64,000 bases of DNA from Clavelina lepadiformis (GCF_947623445.1 NC_135240.1:27342001-27406000); one strand, 5' to 3'; counted from the first letter of the stretch, positions 44,441 through 55,189 are shown. Made by a program: numbers and translations. Notes: generated by a model from the letters alone, not told the origin.

Positions 44441-45990
44441 CGCATTGGTCTATGCACGGTGTAAAGGTTCTTTGTTTCTGTAAGAAGATATTCTATAGTA
44501 AACCATAAAGTTGCCAGCAAATGAAAAATAAAAAGTTATCTTGAAAATTTGTGCTTTAATTGCAGCAAGTTTTAAAACCTATGTTTAGAATAGTGTATAG
44601 AATCACGATCACTTAGGTCTAACTAAATGCACGGTTTCAAATAATTCGTAAATCAGTTTTCTAGTCCCAGCGAACCTAGCCTATAAATTTTGGGGGCACC
44701 CGTTTTGCTACGATCTTTCCCTGTGGTTTTTACCGTTAAGCCGCACTGCGCTAATAAATTACAAATATACTCAGTCTTATTAGATTTCTATGAATAATTA
44801 AAATTCTCAGAGTTTTATGGGTAGTAAAAAATCTGAAAATAAAAGTTATAGACCTTATAAACCTTATAGAATGCCAACTTATATTCTATTTTTATATTTT
44901 ACTTTTCACTGGGTTAACACAGTTCAGCCACCATAATCTTTCTAGATTTCTATGATAAGATATGTAAATATCAAATTGGGGGAATCCTGAAATGAAGAAT
45001 GTCATTTGTAATTGTAACCCATCTGATGTAAGCCAGAAACATTGGCACCTATGTTGGTGTGTTATATTTGTATGGTACTGTGCCGCTATTACCTATGTTA
45101 TGTTAATTGATGTTTATTCTCAGACTGAGAAAACCTTTTTATAATACTTTAATCGGGCGGGGATTCCTCATTGTTAGAGTCCCGGTTACCGAGCTATCCT
45201 TTTGTGCAGTTTCCGATTGGTGCAGGTTTATTGTTTTGCTTTTTTGTGTGTATTTAAAATATTGCCCGGATTTAAAACTGTCCACTAAATCGACAACGGT
45301 TGTAGACTGTGAGTTTGTGAACACGATTTCGTGCCAGTGGGGCAAAAAATTGAGTCACTAATGTAGCACAAATGTGCCCGGAGTCTGCTTCACATGCGTA
45401 ACATATTTGACTCGGATTCGTCACGAGAGCTGTTTGTCGCAAAATATTAAGCCAAACACGTAGCTCAAATCCGCTGCAGTTGTTGCTAAAATCCGCGATG
45501 ATTCAGATGCGTCATTCTGATAAATCGCTTTTGTTGTTAACTTTTTGCAATGACAAATCATTGTTGCACATTTTTATCTAGAACAGAAAATTGCTCATAC
45601 ATGAGAAGAAGCAGTTTAAGTAAGAAAATGTTGGCTACATACTGAGTAAACCGCAGGTCCTGAAATCAGATTGTCATTCATGGGAATGTGAATGGTTTAG
45701 AAGTTGTAGTTGACAAATATTACTTCTCCTCAACTTTCGAGTACCCAAAAAAGATACTCGAGAAAAGTAGATTCTCAACATAAATACAAAACATTAACTG
45801 GGACATGTTGAAACGTAGTAGCATGGAACAATGGAGTGTATGCTACTTTATAAAGGAAAATATAGAAATGTAATCCACACAATCTTTCAATAAATCGCTT
45901 GTGTATAAGGCGGGTTTCATTAATCACTATTAGCCATTAGTTGAAAAATATTTACCTCAGATTTGGCTGTGAACAAGATGTGTCACAAAC
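44130..45990. repeat. Triplicated segment T, copy 1
   Basis: Begins in a zinc-finger relic and runs through AT-rich sequence with landmarks 'ttttgggggcaccc', 'gggttaacacagttcagcca', 'cccggttaccgagc' and 'ctttcgagtacccaaaa'. The same order occurs at 46010-49230 (split by two insertions) and 57890-59995. Short open frames in it are not conserved between copies, so it is non-coding. Confidence 0.65.
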
Positions 45991-46833
45991 ACACTTTGTC
46001 ACAAACACACAGTGTGAATTTTCATATGAGTTTCCAAATTGCCATTTTGTGAAATGATTTGAATAAATCTGGCATTAATGTGGCCACATATCCATGTGGG
46101 TCCGTAAATGAGTTTGCTTTCGGGTTAGGAGATTTTAACACAAACTGAGTTATAGGAATGCTTGTTTCTGTCACTTTAAAAAATTGCCATAGAATTGTTA
46201 ACCTTGCTCGGAAAATTGCACTTTTTTAAAAATTTGCATTCGTCTATGCACGGTGTAAATGTTCTTTGTTTCTGTAAGAAGACATTCTATAGTAAACCAT
46301 AAAGTTGATAGCAATTGAAAAATAAACAGTGATCTTGAAAATTTGTGCTTTAGGCCTATACTTGCAGCTATTTTAAAACCTATGTTTTAACATGTGTATA
46401 GATTATAGAATCACGATCACTTAGGCCTAACTAAATCAACAGTTTCAAATAATTTGCAAATCAGTTTTCCAGTCCAACCGAACCTATATATTTTGGGGGC
46501 ACCGATTTTCTACGATCTTGCCGTGTACTTTTTACCATTAAGCCGGACTGGCGGGACTTGGCTAATAAATTACAAATACACTCAATCATATTAGATTTCT
46601 ATGAATAATGAAAATTTTCCGAGTTTTATGGGTAGTAAACAATCTGAAAATAAAAGTTAACCTCATAGAATGCCAACTTAGTTTTTTTAATATTTTACTT
46701 TTCACTGGGTTAACACAGTTCAGCCACCATAATCTTTGTAGATTTCTATAATAAGATATGTAAATATCAAATTGGGGGAATCCTGAAATAAAGTATGTCA
46801 ATTGTAAACCAGAAACATTGGTAAGCCTATATA

Positions 46834-47182
46834 CAGGGTTGCCATCAGTCTCAACTCAAAAATAAGGACTACTAGAAAACGAACGAGGAATACCACCTTA
46901 AACAGTGTACAACAAGAGAAAGCAACCAATGTTCCTAAAAAAAAAAAAAAAAACAAGACACTATCTGCATGTTCATAATTTTGGTATCTCTTTGGTACAA
47001 AATGGTATCGTAAGGTGACAAAATGCCCAAAATATGGACAAAAATGCCCACCTCCGCCCTAAAAATAAGGACGAAAGTGAAAATAAGGACATTTCTTAGA
47101 AATAAGGACAAACATATTTTCTAAGACACGGACCTTTAAAATAAGGACAAATCTTATAAATAAGGACGGTATGGCAACCCTG
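46834..47182. mobile_element. hAT-like miniature element with AAATAAGGAC subterminal repeats
   Basis: 349 bp, with inverted ends CAGGGTTGCCAT / ATGGCAACCCTG and an exact 8-bp duplication CCTATATA (46826-46833, 47183-47190). The right half carries about six copies of a motif close to AAATAAGGAC and the left half at least one. Such subterminal repeats are typical transposase-binding sites. The empty site is visible in copy 1 of segment T near 45050. A run of 16 A residues lies near 46940. Confidence 0.88.
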
Positions 47183-47776
47183 CCTATATATGTCTGTGTG
47201 TTAAATTTGAATGTTACTGTGCCGCTATTAACTATATTATGTTAATTGATGTTTTTTCTCGGACTGAGGAAACCTTTGCATGACTTAAACCAGGCTAGGA
47301 TTCCTCATTGTTAGAGTCCCGGTTACCGAGCTAGGCTTTTGTGCAGTTTCCGATTGTTGCAGGTTTATTATTTTGCTTTTTTGTGTATATTTAAAATATT
47401 GCCCGGATTTAAAACTGTCCACTAGATCAACCACGGTTGTAGACTGTGAGTTTGTTTACACGATTTCGTGCCAGTGGCGCAAAAAATTTAGTCACTAAGG
47501 TGGCACAAGTGTGCCCGGAGCCTTCACTGGCGCCACGTATTGGTCTCGAATTCGTCACGAGTGCGGTTTGTCGCAAAAAATTAAGCCAAACACGTAGCTC
47601 TAATCCGCCGCAGTTGTGGCTGAAATCCGCGATGGTTCAGATGGCGTCATTCTGATGAATCGCGTTTGTTGTTAACTTTTTGAAATGACAACCATTGTTG
47701 CACATTTTTATCTAGAACAGAAAATTGCTCGTATATGAGAAGAAGCAGTTTAATTAAGGAAATGTTGGCTATATAC

Positions 47777-48174
47777 CAGGGGTGGGCAAACTTGTTCAAA
47801 GAAAGAGTCACTTGCAGAAAACTATAAACACCAGCGAGCCGCAAAATCAGTAATGATTGTTAATTTGGTTATTATATGATTAGTATTCATTTTAGGATAT
47901 TACTTTTCAGCTAGAAGATTCATAAAAAACATGTCGGCAAGGAGCACTTTGACCACCTTTGCCATAAAGTATAGAATCTATACCTGAAAATAATGTCGGA
48001 TTCTATGTCTAGTGTTACGTCATAAACGAAATGCTGGCCTAAATAAAGAAAAAAATAGACAGAAACGTTCATAAACGGTACTCTTGGTAGCCTTTACATT
48101 GTTTTTGGAATTTTATGATTTGACTAGAAGAGCCACAAAAAACATGCCGGTGAGCCGCAGTTTGCCCACCCCTG
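47777..48174. mobile_element. hAT-like miniature element with GAGCCGCA ends
   Basis: 398 bp, with inverted ends CAGGGGTGGGCAAACT / AGTTTGCCCACCCCTG and an exact 8-bp duplication CTATATAC (47769-47776, 48175-48182). Subterminal 'gagccgca' occurs on both sides. This end sequence is known from Charlie-type hAT elements in other animals. No transposase is encoded. Confidence 0.9.
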
Positions 48175-49640
48175 CTATATACAAAGTTGTAGTGGCTTGG
48201 GAGCCACACCCAGTACCATTATATCAATTGTGGAAACATATGCGCCAGTTAAACATTGTTCATTGATAAACCTACAGCTAGCATTGAATATTTGCAATGC
48301 AGATGCAATTCGGCTGCAATCGCATCATTTACAAACTGCAATCATTATGCAACATTGGAAACTTGCACTAAATAACTTTATGTGAAAGCGCCGTTTAGTA
48401 CGTTACCAGGTGATTTCATAGCATCCGAGTTTAAACTGTGTATAATTCCCATTGCCAACGTTTAGTTTATCGTTTGCGATTCTGACCTATTTGTGTATAT
48501 TTTGTTGAATACTTCCGCTCACATCGCCCCGCTTTATAAACTCGTGCTAAAATGCGAGTAACCGCGCAGACAGAGATATCGAATCGTACGAACGTATTAC
48601 GTCAGTCGTGTTAAAATGTAATTTGTTAGACTTGTTTTAATTGGTGAATGCTAAGTTTGTGCTTGTGTCATAATAATCGGAACCTGTACAGTTCCTACAA
48701 TAAAGGATTGTTTTCTGATAAACTGTATCTGTTAATCGTAATAGCTTTCGGCTAGTAGCAGTAGTAACACGTTAAGGTTAGAGATTTCTAACCGCACGCA
48801 ACCACGGAGTCAGATCATTAATTCGGCAGGTAAACTAAGACCGAATAGTATAAGATAAGCAGAAACTCCGCAAAGTAAACCGCAGGTCCTGATTTCAGAT
48901 TGTCATTCATGGGAATGTGAATGGTTTAGAAGTTGTCGTCAACAAATATTAATTGTCCTCAACTTTCGAGTACCCAAAATATGATACTCGAGAAAAGTAG
49001 ATTTTCAACATAAATACAAAACATTAACTGGGACATGTTGAAACGTAATAGCATGGAACAATGGAGTGTATGCTACTTTATAAAGGAAAATATAGAAATG
49101 TAATCCACACAATCTTTCAATAAATCGCTTGTGTATAAGGCGGGTTTCATTAATCACTATTAGCCATTAGTTGAAAAATATTTACCTCAGATTTGGCTGT
49201 GAACAATATGTGTCACAAACACACTTTAAATACGCTATAATCTCCCATGCTTACAGTAGTTATTACATCTTTGGCAATTCTCCAATTCATGTTTCCTGTA
49301 TGGCCTATTTTTGGGGCTTGCAGTTGGTCAATCAATTACATTTTGAATTTGATGTTGGTTGAAATGGAGTAGTCATGTATGGTTGCTATATATAGTTTTC
49401 AGATGTCTTTTTTCCATAGTTCTATGTCACAGCCTTAAGTCACATATACCATTATTGGTATAAATGACGTAGTTGAACAATCTGGCTAAGTTTCAGTTCC
49501 AGGTTTCTCAAGCTTCAGAATATTTTCTACGATCATGGTCAGGAAATTAATACCAAATTTATCAACGAATTGTTATTATCCGGTTTTCAATGTACGTGAG
49601 AAATGCTAGCCAATTAATTTATTGCTATAGTACGTATATA

Positions 49641-50254
49641 CAGTCAAATCCGCTTAATTCGGACACTTTGGTTCCGCTCACTTTTGGCCGAATTAAGCGG
49701 AGAAACGGCTTTGTCCGATTTAAGCGGAAAATCAATTGTTCGTTTCATAATCATGCATAAAGGCAAAAAACGCATTTAAAATACTGTAGTGTTGCGTAAT
49801 AAATGAATTGCAGCTGCGCTATACTACAGTAACTGGCACTGATCGCATAAAACGTCTTCGTTTACTTTAGTGAGCAATTTCACTTTTTGTGCTAAACTTT
49901 TTTGTACCATTTTGTCCTACAAGATGGACGCGATTGTACCGAAGTAAAAGCGACTATGAAGCTGGCACGGCCTTATATGAGTTCATTGTCGATTGTTACT
50001 GCATGGATCGTCATTGTTTCACCATAATCGCTCATAATGCAATTGCATCTTGTGTTAAAACGAACGAAGTACTGTTTATTGTGTCATAACCTAACGATGG
50101 AATTGCGAACCTGTGTCCGAATTAAGCGGAGAATTGTCCGAATTAACAGGAGTTTTTTACGTTCAATTTTTACTTTTGTTCTGTTCCCGAGCATTTTGGC
50201 CGAATAAAGCGGTTGTCCGGGTTATCCGGTGTCCGAATTAAGCGGATTCGACTG
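49641..50254. mobile_element. Tigger/pogo-like miniature element
   Basis: 614 bp between TA dinucleotides (49639-49640, 50255-50256). The inverted ends share CCGCTTAATTCGGACAC and begin CAGTC[A/G]AATCCGC. Further copies of 'ccgaattaagcgg' lie subterminally on both sides. These features fit Tc1-mariner/pogo (Tigger) non-autonomous elements. The interior has a 66-codon frame without any transposase motif. Confidence 0.9.
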
Positions 50255-50259
50255 TACAA

Positions 50260-51315
50260 TTTGTATATTTTGTCTGTATTGTTATGCTTTCAAATATTCA
50301 CTCATGCAGTTGTTCTAATTCCGCTAAGTCTATATTTATCTAGAATTCTGTAAGCAGTACTTATAAATAAAACTATTGAAAGAACAGTTTCTGAGTGGAA
50401 TTAAGATCTATCAGTCATCTTATCATAAGACGCAACCAGATCGGAATTGAAAGTTGACGCTGATGTTTCAATATCGTTGGAATTGATCTACTATCCCTAC
50501 ATCAGTAGATGAACCAAGCTGTGATTTTAAAACGGATGAATCAAGATTCATTATGTAGTCAGACATTTGATCATTACAACGCCATTGGCTTAACTCAAAC
50601 TTTTTTTTGCGCCAGTCGGCCAGTGGTTGCTTAGCGACTATAAAGTTGTGTGTTAATGAAACTGTTATGCAATGAACTTTAAATTCTACAAATCAACGAG
50701 CTATGCACAGAACAAAAGCATTGTTGCTTACGATCTGCACAGCGCACTCAAGAAAAACCTTTTTTAGTTTTTAACTACACCAAGGAGTTCATGTTTTAAT
50801 GATTGGTTTCCTATCTATAGTGGCTATAGTGTTCGATAGTCGAGTGGTTTACTGTAGTTAGTGCACATTGGACTCGTCAAAGTCGTGCAAATATTTTACT
50901 CAGACTGAAAATAGAGTTAATCATCTCGCACCATCCTGAAAAACGATGATTAAGCAAAGAAAGCTTTTCCGACCATGGACAGATTTGTGAGAATAGCTCC
51001 TTTATTATATAACATGTCTCCAAAGCCCAGACTGCAGGGTTTGGCATAGGCGCATTAAATAATGCTTATTGGATTATAAGGAAAAAAGTTTAAAAGATTA
51101 TTCAAAAATTACAAACTTAAACCGGCTGGCATTTCTTAGCTGGCTGTTGCTACACTTTCTACTATGGTTTGTAGTCTATAAAATAATTAAGTAATTGCTG
51201 GAATTTAATGTTGGTAGGCTTGTATGAATTAGCATATGGTGAGTGTTTTACTGTCAGGTACATGATCTGTAATGTGCGTTGTTTGAATAGCTTGACCATC
51301 ACCAGTTGGAATTAC
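50260..51315. other. Spacer upstream of SUPT7L
   Basis: No open frame or repeat was recognised. It presumably contains the SUPT7L promoter and 5' UTR, but no TATA box or initiator can be named with confidence. Confidence 0.4.
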
Positions 51316-51321
51316 TTTAAA

Positions 51322-52110
51322 ATGGACTGGGGCGATATGCCGTCTATGGAAGGAAGTAGTCAAATGACGAGGTCCATGCTGGAGATGAGAAATCCAAAAT
51401 GTTTTGATCTTTCTAAGGAAAAACATCTGGAGGAAATAAGTATCAATGAGAATGAGGCAGACAAAGTGAGTGTTCCAGGATGCCCTTACGTGGAGCACAG
51501 CCTTGAACTTGTACATGGAATTAAAAATAAAGAAAAGTTACTCGACGAATGTGTCGATATGAATTCAGCAACGATGACTATCAACAAAGTTTCAGAATTC
51601 CGAAACACAATGAATGATCCAGCTAAGAAACAAAATTTTAACAACACTTCCAGCTGCCTTAGTTGTTCCGATGTTGATGACGCTATTGAGTGGGGACTTA
51701 CTAGGATACTTTTGTGTCACGGTTTCGAAGTTGCATCAAAATCAACCCTCAGCGTTTTGCGTGATGTCGTTAAGCATTACCTGAGTAACATGTGCACCAC
51801 ACTAAGGAGTTTGATTGACAACGAAGCATTGACAGGTCGCACTGGTTTCTATGATTGCCTGGATCAACTTCTTCACGACATGAATATCGGAGACATTCAT
51901 GCACTCACAGACTTCTACGAGAAAGACGTTATCCAGTACCACAAGCAATTGAAGAACAAATATGACAAAGTTCAATCTAATATGGGGGCAGGGTCAAGAC
52001 TTAACTCCACACATTCAAATGTGAAAGTCGAAGTGATTAGTTCATATGAAGCCAGCGGAAGTGGTAGATGGCGACCGATAACAAAAGCAAATCAACCAAC
52101 TCGTCACTGA
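51322..52110 (+). CDS. SUPT7L: SUPT7L (STAF65-gamma), SAGA/STAGA histone-fold subunit
   Basis: Metazoan counterpart of yeast Spt7's core: a histone-fold subunit of the SAGA/STAGA co-activator that pairs with TAF10 (family knowledge). From ATG 51322, chosen because MDWGDMPSMEGSSQ aligns with the N-terminal WGEIP motif of the human protein, it is 262 residues. The frame is open for 38 more codons upstream. Residues about 119-168 form the histone fold (GLTRILLCHGFEVASKSTL, then VLRDVVKHYLSNM). Residues about 169-209 carry the diagnostic tail (DNEALTGRTGFYDCLDQLL, HDMNIGDIHAL, DFYEKDVIQYHKQL). VKVE near residue 235 fits a sumoylation consensus and sits where the human protein has VKIKEE. It appears to be a single exon. 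A GTAGAT near 52062 and an acceptor at 52190-52192 would allow a different C-terminus. It is shorter than the human protein (about 414) because the acidic C-terminal region is mostly absent. Confidence 0.85.
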   Translation: MDWGDMPSMEGSSQMTRSMLEMRNPKCFDLSKEKHLEEISINENEADKVSVPGCPYVEHSLELVHGIKNKEKLLDECVDMNSATMTINKVSEFRNTMNDPAKKQNFNNTSSCLSCSDVDDAIEWGLTRILLCHGFEVASKSTLSVLRDVVKHYLSNMCTTLRSLIDNEALTGRTGFYDCLDQLLHDMNIGDIHALTDFYEKDVIQYHKQLKNKYDKVQSNMGAGSRLNSTHSNVKVEVISSYEASGSGRWRPITKANQPTRH

Positions 52111-52818
52111 TGAGCTAAATGTATTTTATCTGCATAAGATCTCTTACTTGCAATTAATATATGTTTATTCTAATATTATTGGTTGTTTTCAGAAACAAAA
52201 ACAGAAGCAAGTATCACCTATGTACATCACCAGGGCTAAACCATATCATTGCATCAAAATTGCTGCCACTAGGAACAGACTAATTCAAGAAAAACCTCAA
52301 CTTACAAAAGAATTTCATCTGAAAAAAGTCGAGACGAGATTTAATTGAACAATTATATTGATAAACAAACACCTTGAACAATCTAGAAGATTCTAATTTC
52401 CAATCAAATGAATTTCATTTTTATAAAAATGTCTTTAAAATTATACGTATCTCAGTGGTGAAGCCGGTAATTTAAAAGCAATATTTATGGCATTTTCATG
52501 ATTCAACATTTTGATGTATAATGCGGACATACAATAGAACTTGCATATAATAGATACAATACAATAGATCACATACAATAGATAATAATTTAAGGCTGAC
52601 ACAGATAAAATTGGTCCATTGAGGGAAACAAAGTTGGCGACAGTATTGAGTAGAAATAAACAAAAGTCGCGATGGATAAACGTTAATAAAGATTATACGT
52701 GCCTTGTAATCATGTAGTAAACCATGCCTTGGACTGCAAGGTATGATTTTTCGAACTAAAGCAGTGTATGGGAAACACTGATGCGCAGTTTTAGCACCGA
52801 AGATTCATCGTTGCATCT
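52111..52818. other. Convergent intergenic region, SUPT7L and SRR
   Basis: Contains the 3' ends of both genes. A possible extra exon of SUPT7L follows the acceptor-like 'ggttgttttcag' at 52181-52192 and encodes a Lys-rich stretch. An AATAAA at about 52685 could serve the plus strand. A small cluster of 'acaatagat' repeats lies at 52530-52585. Confidence 0.45.
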
Positions 52819-53910
52819 TTAGACACCAGTTAAAATTTTAGCTACAGTTCCAACATCAGCATTTCCACCACAGAGAACAACCCCAATATTCTTGACGTCA
52901 CCGTGCATGCCTTTCGCTTTTGAGAACTTCTCATTGATGATGGCCGCGATGCCCACACCTGATGTTGGTTCAATTACAAGCTTAGCTCTTTCCCAAACCA
53001 GCCTTGTTGCCTCTATGATTTGCTCTTCTGACACAGTGATGACATCATCCACCAGATCTCTTATAATGGGCCAGGCATTTTCACCAATTGTCACTTTAAC
53101 ACCATCGGCAATTGTAACAACAGGATGGTCCACTGGTGTGATGTAGCCGTTACATTTTGATAAGTAACAATCGTTTGCTTTTTCTGGTTCAGCAGCATAG
53201 ATCTTGATTGAAGGTTTGATGTGTTTTGCAGCGATGGTGATGCCACTTATCATTCCTCCTCCTCCAACTGGAACTACAATTGCGTCAAGATCAGGATTTT
53301 GTTTCAACATTTCAAACGCAATCGTACCTTGACCACTGATTACTTCGGCTGTCTGACTTGCGTGGATGAAAGATCCCCCTTTTTCACGACATACTTTTTC
53401 TGCTCCTTGCTCTCGAGCTTTCTCAGTTGGTGCGCATTCCACAACGAAACCGCCGTAACTCTTCACTGCATTTTTCTTGCACTCCGGGGCATTGCTTGGC
53501 ATCACAATATATGCAGGTATGTGGAAATTGTTAGCAGCTTTTGCCACGGCCTGTCCATGATTTCCACTGCTGTGTGTGACAATGCAGTCGGGTTTGTTTT
53601 TCCTTTTCACAAGAGAAGCGACCGCATTTGTTGCTCCTCTGATCTTAAATGATCCGGTTTTCTGCAAGTTTTCTGTTTTCATAAATACATTTCTTCCACA
53701 TAACTTGTCAATAAACGAACAAGTCATCAATGGTGTCTGATGAACGTAAGGTTTTATAACAAAGTGCGCTTTTTTTACATCGTCAAAAGAAATGCAATAA
53801 TTTCCTGCTTCTGTGGCAGTGGGTGAAATATTAACAGTGCTCATTTGCAGAGTTCTTGCAGACAGAAACTTCCCAAAATTCTTAAACTTATTAGTTGAAA
53901 CAGCATTCAT
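52819..53910 (-). CDS. SRR: Serine racemase / serine-threonine dehydratase (fold-type II PLP enzyme)
   Basis: A pyridoxal-phosphate enzyme of 363 residues that, by family, racemises L-serine to D-serine and/or deaminates serine or threonine. Seen: the PLP lysine K89 in SFKIRGA, the SSGNHGQ loop (114-120) including the S115 that matches the racemisation base Ser84 of human serine racemase, the phosphate-binding glycines VGGGGMISGI (215-224), and metal ligands E241/A245/D247 in AAEPEKANDC. The stretch ADGVKVTIGENAWPIIRDLV is especially close to vertebrate serine racemase. The loop often used to separate serine from aspartate racemases reads HASQ (183-186), without three serines. About 35 extra N-terminal residues, basic and Ser-rich, could be a mitochondrial targeting signal. 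It is intronless. The ATG follows a pyrimidine-rich acceptor-like 'tttttcttaactaag', as expected for cis- or spliced-leader trans-splicing. Confidence 0.88.
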   Translation of the reverse strand: MNAVSTNKFKNFGKFLSARTLQMSTVNISPTATEAGNYCISFDDVKKAHFVIKPYVHQTPLMTCSFIDKLCGRNVFMKTENLQKTGSFKIRGATNAVASLVKRKNKPDCIVTHSSGNHGQAVAKAANNFHIPAYIVMPSNAPECKKNAVKSYGGFVVECAPTEKAREQGAEKVCREKGGSFIHASQTAEVISGQGTIAFEMLKQNPDLDAIVVPVGGGGMISGITIAAKHIKPSIKIYAAEPEKANDCYLSKCNGYITPVDHPVVTIADGVKVTIGENAWPIIRDLVDDVITVSEEQIIEATRLVWERAKLVIEPTSGVGIAAIINEKFSKAKGMHGDVKNIGVVLCGGNADVGTVAKILTGV

Positions 53911-54208
53911 TCGCTTATCCCTTAGTTAAGAAAAAATAACATTATAAATATACCGTTAACAGGTCTAGTACAGAAGTGCACAACCACAGGATGCCTTTGA
54001 ATACTATATCCAGCTACTGAAACTGTGACACCATCTGGTTGTGCACTTGTATATTAGGCCTAGGTCCAATATTACTATTCTTTATAAAACATAAAAAACA
54101 CCATTTATGCAAGGTAAACTTTTTTTTTAAATTATCGTAAATGGAAGAATTCTTTACACACAGAACCGTAAAATGCTTTGAGTCACACGTGATTCTTTTC
54201 AGTGCACT
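53911..54208. promoter_or_regulatory. SRR upstream region with a perfect inverted repeat
   Basis: AAGTGCACAACCA at 53974-53986 is repeated inverted at 54036-54048, about 65-140 bases upstream of the SRR start. The arms extend imperfectly outward to TACA on both sides. It could be a hairpin, a palindromic regulatory site or a very small TA-flanked transposon remnant. No core promoter motif is clear. Confidence 0.45.
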
Positions 54209-54771
54209 CACCCGATTCGTCTGCTTTCAGCCCATTAAAATGGGTGAAAATGCGGTAATATTTTCCCATTCGAAAAGCAGGAAGTATGCCTTTCTTACCC
54301 TAGGCCTAGAGTAAGATATATGCATTTGGAATGGGGAGATGTTTACTTTGGCAGAAATATGGTTTGTGGGAAACCCCGTTGCTGAAAGCAGGTTCGTTTT
54401 AATGGGCGGAAAAATAGACGAATGGGGTTAACAAACCATACTTGTGCCGAAGTAAAATTCTCCCCATTCCAAAAGCACATATCTTACTCTAGTGCAGGGA
54501 TGTCCAACCTGCGGCCCGCCTGAGATTTTTGTGCGGCCCGTTAGTCATTTTCACTCCAAAACTATGTACTTTATGTAGCCTACCATTTTTCTTGAAATTT
54601 AATAGGTTCTGCGGCCCATTGAATTATTTCAAGTGACAATGCGGCCCACTTTAATAAAAGGTTGGACATCCCTGCTCTAGGGTAAGAAAGGCATACTTTC
54701 AACCATTGGATTAGGATAAAATTTCCGTATTCTGGACCATTTTAATGGGCAGAAAGTAGACGAAGGGGGTG
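54209..54771. mobile_element. Palindromic DNA element with 7-bp duplication, host of a nested insertion
   Basis: Its ends are inverted copies (CACCC, then TTCGTCT[G/A]CTTTC and GCCCATTAAAA) between GTGCACT at 54202-54208 and 54772-54778. The interior is also palindromic: 'tcttaccctaggcctagagt' and 'aatggggagatg'-type phrases recur inverted. Total 563 bp, of which 180 bp plus an 8-bp duplication belong to the nested hAT-like element. A related fragment lies at 29670-29760. Confidence 0.75.
54495..54674. mobile_element. hAT-like miniature element nested in 54209-54771
   Basis: 180 bp with inverted ends CAGGGATGTCCAACCT / AGGTTGGACATCCCTG and subterminal 'gcggccc' motifs. It is flanked by CTCTAGTG and CTCTAGGG, an 8-bp duplication with one mismatch. 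Same end type as the element at 29338-29667. Confidence 0.88.
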
Positions 54772-54837
54772 GTGCACTGGTATAGGAGATCACATTGCTC
54801 TGTAAATTTTTGGTGAAAATGTTTCAACGAGCATTCT

Positions 54838-55068
54838 TCTAAACTACTGCGAAATTTCAAGACGTTTCTTTGGTAACTGTGAAGGACGCCTGGCCACACT
54901 ACCACAAGAAAATAAAGTATACCGAATACGATTTGAAGTCAGCTCTCAGAGAGCTTTCTGGTGAAACATCCTCTAATAAGGATGTAGGCCTAAACGGAAA
55001 AGTTACGTTTAAAGCTGTGTCTGAAAAGTATGGTATTCCTATTACCACATTCCATGGTCGCATAAGCG
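54838..55068 (+). mobile_element. Pipsqueak-type helix-turn-helix exon or transposase fragment
   Basis: An open stretch encodes KYTEYDLKSALREL, a short insert, then VTFKAVSEKYGIPITTFHGR. It has the layout of a Psq-type helix-turn-helix (A-V-x-x-Y-G-[IV]-P-x-T). Such domains begin pogo/Tigger and Jerky transposases and also occur in host transcription factors. It ends at a possible splice donor (55069, GTAAAC). No start codon is present, so it would need an upstream exon. No DDE catalytic region follows within 1 kb, and the next sequence is a zinc-finger unit flank. Most likely a transposase remnant. Confidence 0.55.
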
Positions 55069-55189
55069 GTAAACTATTTTTAATGATTTTTATAGGTTTA
55101 TCTAAGTTTTGTCATCTATGAATAAGAAAATTTATCATGGTAACCAACTAATTATCCTGTATAACTGAATATAACATAACCTCGTTAAA

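Larger units (their letters stand above)
46010..49230. repeat. Triplicated segment T, copy 2, with insertions
   Basis: Collinear with copy 1. The sequence is interrupted by a 349-bp hAT-like element (46834-47182), a 398-bp hAT-like element (47777-48174) and a stretch (about 48183-48870) not found in copy 1. Copies 1 and 2 match almost base for base near 45640-45990 and 48880-49230. Confidence 0.65.

Noticed and set aside
44700-45360. Phrase 'cccggttaccgagct' repeated at 28368, 45180, 47320 and 59330, considered as a SINE or tRNA-like box
   Set aside because: No A box at the right distance, no poly(A) tail, and it is simply part of segment T copies and a related stretch at 28.3 kb.
53221-53652. 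143-codon frame on the plus strand opposite SRR
   Set aside because: Antisense shadow of a well conserved enzyme. No start context or domain.
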